This document shows, one piece after another, positions 21,511 to 33,651 of a DNA stretch of 64,000 bases (its first letter is position 1; the number at the start of each line of letters is the position of its first letter). The position numbers and the translations under genes are program-made. The notes beneath the pieces are model-generated. The model searched no databases. It was not told the DNA's origin and saw nothing but the letters and a program-made list of their open reading frames with translations. The DNA is from Coleophoma eucalyptorum (Eukaryota > Ascomycota > Leotiomycetes > Helotiales > Dermateaceae): the NCBI GenBank assembly GCA_026120035.1, contig JALRME010000042.1:186001-250000 (forward strand). The letters run 5' to 3'.

Positions 21511-24500
21511 TCAATCAAGCTCCTTATTCCTTATGTCCTGTAAAATACCCTTGAGCTTTTTCATCGGCACAGGCTTAGTCAAGAAGAGGTCGATGCCACT
21601 TCTGAACGCCTCCTGCCTACTTTTCGTGGATGCCGCGCCAGTAAGAGCAATAATGATTGTAGCTGGAAGATTTTCATGTTTTTCGAAGTCCCGAATTTCT
21701 CGGGATGCCATTAAACCATCCATAACGGGCATCGAAATATCCATAAAAATGAAATTGAACGTGCCTCGAGCAGCCTGGTATTTGTGAAGCGCTTCTAGAC
21801 CGTTGATTGCAGTGTCATGGGGAATTTTGAGCTTTTCCATGTATGCAACAAGAAGCTTAGGACTGTCAGCTGCCTGAAATAGCAAATGGTAGGATCTAGA
21901 GCTAGCTGACCTTCAAGTTGATTTCGTTGTCCTCCACCAGCAACACTTTCAAGTCGGCACTGTTGGGAGCTGCATTCACTGGGGCGTCTCCACATTGTCG
22001 TACTGGCTCCTTCTTAGCTGGCGGGGCTCGTATTGCTACCTTCTTGGTTTCCTTAGTTACTGGCGGAGAGACAAGTGGGAAATATGACTGCGTCGGGTCG
22101 GGAGTTTGTGTCAAGGCACGATACAGGGAATGAGCAAGTTTCAGTGGCCCATAACTGTTGAAATCAGTAATTTGACCATCGGTTAGACGATTAAACTTAC
22201 GGCTGTGAGATATAGAAAACTTGAACCTCCTCAAGCTTGTGAATGCTATGGGTACTGGCATCAAATGGATTACAGAGAACGAGGACTGTCGTGGGTTTAG
22301 AGCTATCAGCGATAGACCGAATCACATCTCCTAAGCTTTTATTTGGACTAATACCAGCTTCTAGCAGCAAGATAGTATCGGCCTCAGAATTATGAACTAG
22401 GTTTGGAGAAATCTCCATCCCAAGCCAGTCGGTGCATATCGTGGAGATGGAAGATCTGAGATTTATAATAGCTTCAGCTTCCGGAGGCAATATTCCCGTC
22501 GGCTCGTCGCCAATGATGGGGTATGCATCGAAAGCCATTAGACAAGCCTTAAGCCCCTTTGTTGCTTCCCGAGCTTGCAAAATTACATCCGGAGTTTTCC
22601 CCTCGACTGTGTCAGCACCTTTCAACTTACCCAGAGGAACAGTAACACGAGCTTCTGTTCCAACTCCCTTCTCACTCGTAAAATGGATAGTACCACCAAG
22701 AGTGCGAACGATTTCTCGGACAATACTGAGACCGAGACCAGTTCCTGTTGCAAGACCGTCTTCTTGAGTGAATGGCTTATATAGCTGAGTCTTAAGGAAG
22801 TCGTCAGAGATCCCCTTGCCAGAATCGCGTACAGTCAGTATTAGTCTCGGCTCTGGAGTTCCATCCTTTGACTTGGTCCCTTCATCGACTTGGATGGAAA
22901 TATGCACAAAACCATGATTTGTATACTTCATAGAGTTGCCGAAAATATTCATCAATATCCTTCTCCACGCACCAGCGTCTAAGTCAAATTCCCAGTTTTT
23001 GCGCCAAGCAATATCCACAATGATTGTGACAGGAGGCTTTGGAGTCTCAGGTGTTAAAGGCGCGGATATTGAGCCTGAAGAATGCCGGTGTGTAGTTGAC
23101 GAACTCGGTAGAAATTTGTTGATGCGATGACCGGCGTATACGCTCTCGGTTACCTCTTCAGCCAACACAGAGATATTCTCCATCTCTGTAAGGCCATTTT
23201 GTGCCCTTAATATTTTTTGTGACCGTGAAAGATCTCTTGCCGATTTGATGATCTTCCTTCTTACTCTACCTCGATCCTTCATTTTCCTATTCACTTTGGA
23301 AAAATCAAGGACATGATTAATAGTATCAAGAAGAGTGTTTCCGCAAGCATGAATTGTATTAACCATGTCAGCCTGCATTTCTGTCATTGTAGTATCCTCA
23401 AGGAATTCTACACTTGCAAGAACTCCATGGAGTGGAGATCGAAGTCTGTTGAAATTAGTAATTTCATAGCGCACAAGTAGGCTCACTTACTCGTGGCTGA
23501 TACTCGAAGTGAAGTCCACCTTCATCTGTGCAGACAATATTGCAGATATTCTGGTAAGTTCGGCCATGATATTGTTTCCAAACGCAGCTATGTAACTAAC
23601 ATCTTCTTGTGGGCATAGCACTCTCATTGGTGACGTAGACCATATAAAGCTTCCTGCAATCCAAACTTCTTTTGCAGGATCCCAGAGTGGGAAGAATACT
23701 GCCGATCGTACCCCTGGCAAAGCCTTTGCTATACACTCAGCTTCCTGTCTATGAGACATTCTTTTCTTTCTTGAATGATCGTTGATATGATGGTTCGCAT
23801 GTCGGGGATGACTTCTTTCGTGGGGAGTTGCGACATCAGTTGATGTGTAGCCATCTGATTCGCTGGCTGAAATTGATCCATCATCATCAAAGTTGAACAC
23901 TTTCCCTGTTGGGTATCTTTTCAACAGCCTATGGAGTAAAGCCTGCGGCAGGGATTGGAGTTCATTTGATGGTGCATGACTATTGAGACTTGAACGAGTC
24001 CGAGTTGAGTACCCCAAAATATTGCAGGTTTTCTCCAGGCTCGAAGGATCAGATGGTGGTGTCAAGCGAGATGGATGCGCCATGCTGTCTCTCCTTCGGA
24101 AGTCATCGTCACTACCTGACGTCGTTTCCGACACTCCATTAATCGCCACTTCTGGTGGTGCTTCATTTGGTCTCCGCGCCGAGTTACCCATTGTTCCAAC
24201 ATCGGTCTCATAAAATATAGCACCATCGAGGTTGATAGCTTCACGGATGAGGTTAGCTGCTCGTGAGAAGGCACTTTTCATATCAGTTGACACTAAAGCT
24301 TCTTGTAGCTTCCTGCCGGATGTTGCATCAAAAGACTCTGTATTGCGGTTGGCATCCAGAACAATATGCGGGGTACTTGAACCAGATCCATGCGTCGTGC
24401 CCACAGTGGGGGTTGAGGCTGCTGTCCAGCGTTTTTCAAAAACAGAGTCAAGATTTGATGGATCTGCACTTGTTGCTGTTGACTGCTCCGCAGTTGTGCC

Positions 24501-25582
24501 CGATGAATCAGTGCTGAGCCTAGTCACTGGTGGCCTTCCAAACTCGTAGCTGTTAAGTCCAGCAGTCATAGGTGGAGGGCTATCCAGATTATGGACCCGA
24601 GTATGAGCATTCTCTAGACCTTGCATCCAAGTATCAGGAGGATCTTGCTTCCCAAATTCAATATCTGCCGCATGTTCCATATTAGACGACTCCGGTATTT
24701 GGCCGTCCACTTTTGGGAGCTTGATATTTTGCCCTCCTTGGCTTATCCACCAGTCTCGTAAACTAACATGGTCAATATTGTATACTTGCAAAAAGGTGGA
24801 GCAAATACCTCGACTTCCCTTCAATAAAGAAAGTTAAAGCTTTTACCATCCTCTCCGATCGATTGCTCTTCTTCTTAAGATTGATTGACTTGATATGATC
24901 CATAACAGTAGTCGCCATATCTTTGAGAAATTGAAGCTCGTCTTCAGTCGGAGCATCTCGTGTGACAGTGCTCGCTACCATGTACATCCCGATGACATAG
25001 CCAGCTGCAGTTCGAATCGGATATGAAACAATCGACCGTACAAATGGGTGACCAGTAACCAGAGGTTTATTCTTAAAACGGTCATCCTTTGTCAAATCAC
25101 CAACGAAGAAATATGGAAGTGACAAGCGGTCAGTACTTGGGCGTTTGAGTCGATCCATTATAGTTGGTGTAAAGGATAGATCGTGCTCAGCCTTCTCTCC
25201 AGCTCCGAGGACAAAACCATCTTCTTCTTTATGTCGACTATCATCTTGCAAGGACAAGGACTTTGCTGATTCGGCCAGAACATAGTGTCTAGTCCTACTC
25301 GATAGAGTTATGAATCCACGATTACCGTTCAGGCGAAATGCCCCAAGCTGGGCAAACGCCGTCAACGAAACATCATGTGATGATCCTTTCCTGTCGAGGA
25401 AAACTTCCTTATGGAGGTGAACGGATGTATCGAGGTCTGGCTGAAAATACCTATAGAGTAAGTGTAAGGCACACTTCGGTATCGAAGGTCATATATCGGA
25501 GTTTTAGGCTTGGCGGGCGACAGGAAATCGAGACTACTGACCGAAATAGCTCTCGCTCTCGAGCTGTATCTGATAGATGCAT
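21511..25582 (-). CDS. hybrid histidine kinase with N-terminal GAF region
   Basis: Six exons (25542-25582, 24809-25450, 23491-24762, 22201-23445, 21911-22154, 21511-21855) give 1262 residues. Order: an N-terminal sensory part starting MHLSDTARERELFRYFQPDL, with a GAF-like domain (YFFVGDLTKDDRF, VRSIVSYPIRTAAGYVIGMY); a long variable Ser-rich section; a second GAF-like segment (GVRSAVFFPLWDPAKEVW); the HisKA dimer with SISHELRSPLHG (phospho-acceptor H651); the HATPase with NSMKYTNHGFVHI, DSGKGIS and GTGLGLSIV; and a C-terminal receiver with VLLVEDNEIN and FIFMDISMPVMDGL (D1187) plus LTKPV. It should relay phosphate to an HPt protein such as Ypd1. The last intron has two possible acceptors; the one at 21856 restores the family sequence NLKLLVAYM and is preferred. 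All signature residues are present, so it is probably active. Confidence 0.92.
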
Positions 25583-26749
25583 ATTGCTACAAATTCATGC
25601 TGTGCTAGGCGATCATTATGACCCAAATGGTCCTCGTTATGCCTTGCGCTTGTCGTGACAGTAGCGCGCCAACACTACTGGCCTTACCAAGGTAAATCAG
25701 GATTTCAACCGAGGGAATCTAGTTCAAAAAATAGATGTTCAGGATTCAAAGAAAAAAAAAAGGGGTGGTCTCTTAAGTCTCCACTTTGCCAGTGGTCCCG
25801 GCACGCTCGGAGCTGGTGAACCGGCAAATGATGGATTAATAAGCAGTTCTCGATAAGAAAGGGAAGGTTCTCATACCCTGCATGGACATTTCTGCGCTGT
25901 GAGCATACCTACATAAGCCCCTGCCTGGGCTTTCGTGTCAAGGGTTTTATAGCCTATTCTTCTTCTTGCAAGTCGTCTTAGGCGGGAACCCATTGCAGGT
26001 GGGACCCTGGATTGGCCAGGTACTGCGCCCTAAGGGTCTAGACAAAGACCCTCTTTACTGTATTACTGTACTTATTTTTGTGGAGGAGGACAGCGAGTCA
26101 GACCTCGTAACTCCCGGAGTTCACCCTAGCGGATAGGCTACCCCACAGTATGATATGACAACGACAACGATGGAGTGACTATTAAATACCTACAAAATGG
26201 TGTTTTTGATTCAGTATCCTTCGAGGAATGGGAAGGAATTTCTATTGGTCAACGTACAGAGTAACAGGATAATTACAAGTACAGGTAGAAAAAACTATGC
26301 AACATGGCTCGTCTCTTGTGGTTTCTTATCATACCTTGTCCTTGTGGCGCTCTGCTGATTCAGCCCCACCCTAGTCGTGTCCAACGCTCTCACCATATTT
26401 AAAGGCTGTCTTCTCCGGAAATAAAACTTATCTTTGTTGCTATCCTGTCACATCCAATCACAGACTTATGCTTCCTCTTCTGGCCCTACTCCCACCTCTG
26501 CTCTATGGCATGGAGGATGCCAAGACCATTTGGTTTCAACGGTTGATACGATGACTGCAGCTCTAACATAGTGGCCCACTGTCTTTCCACGTGCATATTA
26601 TTTATACATGCCGCATCTATGTACATGTCTAAATGGTGCGTGGGGTGCTTAATGTTATATCAATGCACAAAACCTACATATATTCCGCCTAGCGAAAAAT
26701 CTTTGGTCGCTCTGGTTAGAAGCACTAACCTACCTCTCTCACCAGAAGA
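25583..26749. other. intergenic, 5' side of the kinase gene
   Basis: No gene recognised. It contains an A-rich run at about 25750-25761 and the putative promoter of the histidine kinase. The LINE relic may begin somewhat to the left of 26750, but similarity is not visible there. Confidence 0.45.
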
Positions 26750-27289
26750 CAGATAATTATCGTTACTGGCAAACGGTCCGCAGTAACAACATTGAGCAAT
26801 TCGCATCATCAGTCTAGCCAAAGCGATCCCTGTAGAATGTATGAAATGGTCCGCCTCTGGAGAATAGGAAACAATCGTGCCCTGATGCGATAGGTCCCAG
26901 CTAGTCAGGAATTTCATCTGAACAAAATAGCAAAGCAAGCTGTACAACAAGCCACAGAACGAGGCAGAGCACTAGAAGCACCATCGTTGCAAGCAAAATT
27001 TGCACTGCTAAAACTTGTCAGAGTTAAGCTCCAGAAAGAGTAATACATATGTACCTCTAGATGTTGGGAAGTTTCCAGGAAAATAGACTCCACATTACCG
27101 GGATGACGTACTTGGAAGCTATATGACGCCCTCGGTCGAAAAGAAGAAAGTATACTAGCTCAGCTATAAACGAGAATGGTAGGTCTTAATGGATATCTTC
27201 ACAGAATTGATGTTACAGAGTCAGATCAATGCGAGTGTGGCCAAGCCAAAGAATCAGTACAACACTTTCTTTTTCGGTGCACAAAGTAG
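26750..27289 (+). mobile_element. non-LTR retrotransposon (Tad1/LINE type) relic: RNase H and C-terminal region
   Basis: One frame can be read through 540 bp, broken only by stop codons. It shows an RNase H remnant (RMYEMVRLWRIGNNRALMR-stop-VPAS, where relatives have RWVPAH, then LNKIAKQAVQQATERGRALE) and the typical ORF2 C-terminus (IDSTLPG, KLYDALGRKEESILAQL, MVGLNGYLHRIDVTESDQCE, CGQAKESVQHFLFRC) with the CxC..H..C zinc knuckle. In-frame stops: T-A-G at 26891 and 27287 where Trp (TGG) is expected, TGA at 27104 and TAA at 27041 and 27167. All fit G:C to A:T changes, the RIP pattern. No reverse-transcriptase domain, poly-A tail or target duplication was seen. Confidence 0.82.
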
Positions 27290-27358
27290 GATAATCTAGG
27301 GACGCAAATGTTACAGCAAACCGAGATAAGAAGCGGCAACCTCGACTCGCCCTTGTTT

Positions 27359-28425
27359 TCATATTTTCCACCCTCCTATTTCCTTCCTTAATCTCACGTG
27401 TTTCATCTGGGCAGCCTTTTCCATCTGTGAATTTGTCTTCAGTGGACCTAAATCCTTACGTGTATCCTCTTTAAGCACTTGCAAAGTTGCCAGGCTTGAT
27501 ACCTTCCATGTCGTTACTAATAAGAAGTGACTTGAAATAATAGTAACCACAAGAAATAAAAAGCTAAGTACGAGAAGAAGAATAGGGAATACAAGCCACT
27601 TCCAATCTACATCAATGAAGGAGATGAAATCCCACGCTGTTCCTTCGATAATTTCTGAAATGGTTTCTTGTTGTATTTGTACACCAGAAATCTTTGTGGT
27701 GAATCCCTTTCCCGACCGTAACCTGAGAAATAATTAGCAAGCTTTCTCCTTATAATCCGGCAGTGGAACTTGCTCGTTTGTCATACTAGTTGCAATATTC
27801 TCAATGATGCTTATGATATTCGCAAAGCTTCTCGTAGTGTCCACATAGCGATTTGTATTTGAGAATAACGTGCTAAAATTTGTAGCTGCGTAGAAAGCTT
27901 GAGCGGGACCCGAAGACATTTCGAATTCGCTTACGTCTCCTCGCATAGATAGTGCAAGGAAATTTTGCATAGCTAACACAGCTTGAAAAGAAGCGCCGTA
28001 GCTGATGTTATTTGGGTTTATTGGAAGTGTAAGGTTTTTCCATAACCATGTACCGTCTCCTAGTCGTATATTGAACTCAGGTAAATCCACACCCAGGCTT
28101 GAGGCATTTTGGTTGCTAACAACCATTTTAACCGCTTTGCCATTTACAACAGTGGTGTTGTAAGTCTGGACGCAAAGCTGTAATGTGCACCCAATGACGA
28201 TAGTTTCCCCAAACACTGCTGCGATAATTGAAAAATCTGCGATAGGATACTGTACATCTGGGAAAGCTACAGATGAAGTAAATTTTGTCGGTGCGGCCCA
28301 GACTTCGATAGGAATGAAACTACTAATGTTCATATAAGTACTAGAATTGACAAGCTGTCCTATTGCATTTGGCAATGTATATAAGGTTTCAGCGTATGTA
28401 TCATTGGTATCGCCGTCAACAAAGG
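27359..28425 (-). pseudogene. DUF3176-like membrane protein, 3' part, with an in-frame stop
   Basis: A single frame runs from about 28425 to the stop at 27359, interrupted by one TAA (27734-27736). The C-terminal part has the DUF3176 layout: SFANIISIIENIATSMTN, then IEGTAWDFISFIDVDWKWLV, a hydrophobic segment of about 25 residues, and TTWKVSSLATLQVL (the family's W-K-S-S..A.L end). The sequence around the stop (GCTTGCTAATTATTTCTCAG) looks like an intron 3' end, but removing a GTTCCA..CTCAG intron of 47 bp would shift the frame. The N-terminal half with its first membrane spans is not detectable. I therefore call it broken; a mis-read splice remains possible. Confidence 0.6.
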
Positions 28426-30435
28426 ATCATTAGAAGCGGCTTCGAGTTGGTCGTTTACCAATTGGAATTCAATATTCTTGACACCATGCATGATTGAAGA
28501 CTTTTAGATTAATATTTGACGAAGAATGTGGTGCTTTAGAGTGGCCATATACAGCCTCATATTCATGACCGCTTTGCATTGTTTCTGTCGATACACGAGG
28601 TATTTTTGGATAGCTATTGGTAACCCTGAATCTTGCTGTGAGTCTAGTCTTAAGATTAAGCAAGATTGGTGGGGGATCATCTCCGTTTTTTCACAAGTAG
28701 ATTGCTGACTGGGACTGTCCACTCTATCAGGATAAATTACACTCGGTTATATCCTTCAATTCTCAATTCTGATGAAATAGCCGGTTAAATACTCACTCGT
28801 AGATTTCACTTTCCGCGTTGTGCGCCAAGGTTCAGCAAAGCCCATGCAAATACAGTTGTTTCTACTAGAACAAAATTAAGATTTAATACAACGGCCTTAC
28901 TTTTAATCTGATCATAACATTGTTGAAAGGAGTTTTCTGAATTTGTGATTTCCTTGCCTATTTATAGCATTATGTCATGCACCCTGGCAGTTTCCTATCG
29001 ATAACGCATGTTGGTGGCTGTCGAGGTGAAAGTGCATAGGTCACAGCCACCACCTTCGCTATGGTGTGCAATCATTGTCTTCCACGCATAGGTTATTATG
29101 CAGCTGAACTGCTCAGTCCGATGTGCAGATTTTCCGTCTCCAATCATAGCATAAATAACAAAGCAGTATTTTGCACGCTCCTATCAAGGTCGCAGGTGCG
29201 TCACCGCGTGCTGGTTTCCTTCAGAGAAGTGTGATAAGGATGAGGCTCCCATAAAGCCTTATTCCTAATATTGACAACAAAGTCACAAGGATGCTGCAAT
29301 GGGCGAGAACATTTCTAAGTGGTGTAGCGGGGATAATGCAACGGAACCTTCGGAAATATATATTCCACGACGTGATTAGAACTTCAGGATGATTAAGAAA
29401 ATGATCACGATTCCCCTCGTATTCAAAGCGCTTATATTCTTGCACGAGTTCGTGAGACATAACCTCTCTCGGACGGAGACTCTTCTTTATCGTTAACATT
29501 ACATAGCCTACTATAACCTGCGATGGTAGAATACTGATTGGCTAGTTTTGCGCATCTATGGCGGTGCACAGCAATGCTATTATTGAATGGAGGCTGCTTT
29601 TCAGCTGGTACATATGAACGCCAGGTCGGATTCGACCTCTGTCAACTCCATAACTAACTTGACCAAAAGTACAGACTCGGCGACTCAACTACTTTTTCGG
29701 GCCTTTCCCTCTCCATGGTTGAACAATGAGTTCACATTCCAACACCTGTTGGATAGCAGTGGCCAGAGCGGGCCTGATTATTCGAAGATATTCCTCACAA
29801 CGACTAACTAGACGTGATATGTCGTATCATCTGCGATTTTTAGTTAAGAGCGGACGCTAGCTTATGATGACTAAAAAGCGGCACTGTCCGAGATTCCAGT
29901 TAATGGCGATTAGAAAATAACGTTATATCCGTGGTAGTAAAAATCTAGCTATTCACTGGTTCCAGACTCGGCCCATCATAAAACGGGTTCTAGTTGATGT
30001 CTATTCTTATCGTTTGTATATACAAAAGCTTTTAGAGCGCCGTACTGAACAGACATGACCTCCCAAAGACTCTATGACTAATATGCCTTTTACATACTCC
30101 TCTGTCAATATGCTGCTTACGAACGTCCTATAACACTTAAATCTTAGCATGAGCCAACTTCATGTCGGTTGCAACAAGCGAACTAAGTGTGTTGAAGTTT
30201 ACTGAATGATCGTTCCTAACGAATTAAAAGCGTTATGTACTGATTTGATCGTCACAATTATATTTAGTCTCTGCTATCGAAATGCTGCCAGTGATACTAA
30301 GCATGCCTATTTATTATTCTTACTGAATCATCATAGTTTTAGATACTAAGGTTATAACCTCATTTAGAATTTATAAGAATGCATATTAAAGTAGCTTATC
30401 CACTAAAGCTCTACAAATGGTAAGACAGTAGTTTC
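28426..30435. other. gene-poor 2-kb stretch
   Basis: Small frames at 28469-28663 and 29221-29499 (minus) and 29587-29811 (plus) match nothing I know. The 28.4-28.9 kb part may hold eroded N-terminal sequence of the DUF3176-like gene. The part from 30000 to 30420 is AT-rich. Confidence 0.4.
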
Positions 30436-31764
30436 TTAGGAAAAGAAGCGGTTCTTAGGACGCGGAAGACCAAGGTGTTCCCGTAAGGTGTTCCCTTCGT
30501 AGTCACGACGGAAGAGACCACGGCGCTGTAATTCTGGTACCAGCCGCTGAGTAACATCGTCCAGGCCTTGAGGCAGGAACGGAAAAACGACAGTAAAACC
30601 ATCAGATGCTTCCTCAGCCAGCCAGGTACTCATTTCGGTGGCTATTGTCTCGGGAGTCCCTACAAAAGCAAGCCCGGAAAATCCACCATAACGCTGCGCA
30701 AGCTGCCGAACTGTCAGGTTTTCCTCTTTCGCAAGTTTCAGTACTGAAGCACGGCTGGTCTTGCTCGCGTTGGTTTCCGGTAAGTCAGTTGGCAGTGGGC
30801 CATCGGGATCAAAACCAGAAGCGTCAGTTCCAAGGTTGACCGACAGTGATGCAATAGCGGTGTCGTAGTGGACGAGGCTGTCGAGCTTAAGACGCTTGGC
30901 CTGGGCATCCTCAACAGTGTCGCCGATGACAAAGAAGGCGGCAGGTAAAATCTTCAAGTGATTGCGATCGCGGCCTGCTGCAGTCGCACGATCCTTGATA
31001 TCTGCATATAGCGCCTTTGCAGACTCTAAGTCTCGTGGTGCGCAGAAAACAAGCTCAGCTGTTTCGCCAGCTAACTGTTTTCCAGGCTCGGATTGACCTG
31101 CTTGAACTATGACGGGCCAGCCCTGGACAGGCCGAGCAATGTTTAAGGGCCCCCTCACTTTTAAGTCGTCACCCTTGTGATCAAGGACGTGCATCTTCTC
31201 GGGATCAAGGTAAATACCGCTCTCCTGGTCAATTACGAAGGCATCATCGGCAAAACTGTCCCATAACCCGGTCACAACGTCGTAAAATTCCCTAGCTCGC
31301 TTATAGCGCTCACTATGCTCTACATGATCCTCGAGACCAAAGTTTTTTGCAGTCTCTGGATTGCCAGTGGTTACAATGTTCCATGCCGCTCGGCCGTTGC
31401 TAAGATGATCTAGCGATGCGAAGCGACGGGCGATATGAAAGGGCTCGTCGTATGTGGTCGATGCCGTTGCTGCAAGTCCAATCTTCTCAGTCACCATTGA
31501 AAGTGCCGAGAGCAGCGTGAATGGCTCGAAAGATGTCACGGTGTGGCTACGCTTCAGCGCTTCAACTGGCATGTTCATTATCGCCAGGTGATCAGCCATG
31601 AAAAAGGCGTCGAACTTAGCGTCTTCCAACTTCTTTATAAAAGATATGAGATGTGCCAGATTAAAATTGGCATCCGGATAAGCACCTGGGTACCGCCAAG
31701 CGCCAGAATGCAAGCTGACTGGCCGCATAAATGCAGTGAGGTGTAGTGACTTTGAGTCCGACAT
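30436..31764 (-). CDS. NtaA/SnaA/DszA-type FMNH2-dependent monooxygenase
   Basis: A single-exon 442-residue ORF, full length for the family. It matches the bacterial-luciferase-like group of nitrilotriacetate monooxygenase component A: AWRYPGAYPDANFNLAHLIS, KFDAFFMADHLA, SFEPFTLLSALSMVTEKIGL, TASTTYDEPFHIARRFASLD, NGRAAWNIVTTGN, SERYKRAREFYDVV and PVIVQAGQSEPGKQLA. These enzymes use FMNH2 supplied by a partner reductase to oxidise aminopolycarboxylates, thiophenes or alkyl compounds. No flavin reductase is encoded nearby. It has no introns, is flanked by long empty spacers, and has a more bacterial look than its multi-exon neighbours; lateral origin is possible but unproven. The start codon at 31764 gives the usual short leader before HLTAFMRP. 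Confidence 0.92.
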   Translation of the reverse strand: MSDSKSLHLTAFMRPVSLHSGAWRYPGAYPDANFNLAHLISFIKKLEDAKFDAFFMADHLAIMNMPVEALKRSHTVTSFEPFTLLSALSMVTEKIGLAATASTTYDEPFHIARRFASLDHLSNGRAAWNIVTTGNPETAKNFGLEDHVEHSERYKRAREFYDVVTGLWDSFADDAFVIDQESGIYLDPEKMHVLDHKGDDLKVRGPLNIARPVQGWPVIVQAGQSEPGKQLAGETAELVFCAPRDLESAKALYADIKDRATAAGRDRNHLKILPAAFFVIGDTVEDAQAKRLKLDSLVHYDTAIASLSVNLGTDASGFDPDGPLPTDLPETNASKTSRASVLKLAKEENLTVRQLAQRYGGFSGLAFVGTPETIATEMSTWLAEEASDGFTVVFPFLPQGLDDVTQRLVPELQRRGLFRRDYEGNTLREHLGLPRPKNRFFS

Positions 31765-33651
31765 GTTGTTTCTGCTAACCTAAGGTTCAAGACTATATTG
31801 AAGAATACTTGCAGGTAAACTCCAGGTGAGGAGGTCGTCAGATTATATTAGTAGCAGCTGGCGGACATCGATTTCAAAGCATTGCTGGTATGATTACAAA
31901 ATGCGACGGAGTTTCCAACGCCTAGTGGCCCGGCTAACGCTGTGATGCGATCACGACATCCATACATGGGGGAGGAAGTGCGGGATTTTAAACGAGGAAC
32001 TTTATATTATGTTTATTTTGTAATCTCTGTAGCCTGTTGGTTTCAATCCTCTATATAGTGCACATATTCTCGACTGATAAAGTCTATTATTTATAGTACA
32101 TCCACTCGAGTAAATCGTCAGATATGCGCGGGGCCATAGAAATGCTATATAGAACTGACATAACCCATCAGATGGCATAATAGGGCCAGATATACAGCAA
32201 CCAATCAGTCTCACGCTACAACTCTGCAGCTATAACCACTGCCCGTATATTATCCTTGGTTTCAGTACTCGTAAAAGCCGACAGAATATACAAGCACGTC
32301 AAATATACTTCAGTGCCGAATATTTATGTACCGTCATTTCATAAACGATTTTGGAATACTGGCCGGCTATATCTTTAGATAGAAAAGTCAAGTTCTTAAG
32401 ATGGCAAGGACAGGCGAGCTTACTCCGCTAACAAGCTTTGACTGCGATCAGAATAAGCTTCGAAGTGTGGGGTTTGAAGAGCATCTGCCGCCCCAGGAGC
32501 GCAGCTAAAGCAAGGAGGATTGATCCTTCTTACGCAGTAAACAAGCCAAGCCCCAATGTTTTATTATTGTAGCTAATATTAAGCTATTAGCCGGTATGAT
32601 TGGATACGAGTACAAACTCTTGTCAATTATCTGATCTTGAACCGCATGTCTAAATTAACAATAGGGGGCTTACTTTATATATAAACACGGCATCAATTTG
32701 TTCAATTGTCCTATTTAATTCCGCTGTCCTTGTCAGAATTGTCCTTGAGAAACTCTAGTCTAGAAATCTATTTCTCATGGCCTCTACTCTCGTCATAGTC
32801 GGCGTAGGATCAAATATCACATGGCTCTTCGCCGTTGCCCTCCGGATCGCTATTTATTTAAAGAGTTTCGAGCGACCACTAAGATAATATCAAAGCCCTT
32901 CGGCGAGCTCAGGATGGAGACAATCATCACTAGATATTCATCGAAAAAGGGCAAATGCTTTCCCAAGAGATACAAAAAGCTATCTTTTTCCTGTACAAGA
33001 TGTATGTCAAAAGTAAGTCTGGTTGTTTATTACCAAGATACTCCAAAGTCGGGCCGGTAAGTGAAGGCTCGTCAATCAAGCGATGTCTCAAGGTAGTTGC
33101 TGAAACCTAGGGTCAATGCTATACGTGAGAACTCCATTATTCTTTGCATTGGATTACGACGTCAATCTTTCAAAGGGTGGAAAATCCAGAAAGGGGGCTA
33201 AGTTATATAATGTAATTATGATAAATAGTTTATCTCCTGTACAATATTAGACTCAAAGTACATAGATACTGATCCCATAACGTATCCAATATGATATTCA
33301 CGAACTTATCTTACGAGTAATATGTTTTTAAATTGGGTCTTATAGGTTGTAGGAATAAAGCAGAGCAATACTACTAGGAAGGAAGTATAGAGTAAAGGGA
33401 ATAATGCTTCATTATATACCCTGGGCCAGGATTGCTGTCGGTGAAACAGAATCCTTAGTAAAGACGAACTCTATTTATATCATGGATTCTTGGCGTGGCC
33501 GCAAGGGCGACACCGCCTTAGAGTGGCGCTAAAAGGTGCCAGGCTCAGAGGCTTGGCGTCACTACTCAGCCACTAATCGAAAGGAGACAAAATAACAACA
33601 ACATCTCACCAGCTGCTCTCTTTCAATCCATACATTCCTCTAGAGACAGTC
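31765..33651. other. gene-poor stretch with one possible gene fragment
   Basis: Apart from the fragment at 32777 no coding similarity is seen. TATATATAAA occurs at 32676-32685, 92 bp upstream of that fragment. The right end is the promoter of the TVP38-like gene. Confidence 0.4.
32777..32887 (+). pseudogene. possible SDR (short-chain dehydrogenase) N-terminal fragment
   Basis: A 36-codon ORF starts MASTLVIVGVGSNITW and is followed by FAVALRIAIYLKSFERPL. The first beta strand and glycine turn resemble fungal SDRs (TLVIVGAGPGI..FA), and a TATA element lies 92 bp upstream, but the glycine motif is altered, the ORF stops, and no downstream SDR motif (such as YxxxK) is found. Either the head of a dead gene or coincidence. 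Confidence 0.25.

Noticed and set aside
29221..29499. 92-codon frame on the minus strand
   Set aside because: Does not match any family I can recognise and is surrounded by eroded DNA.
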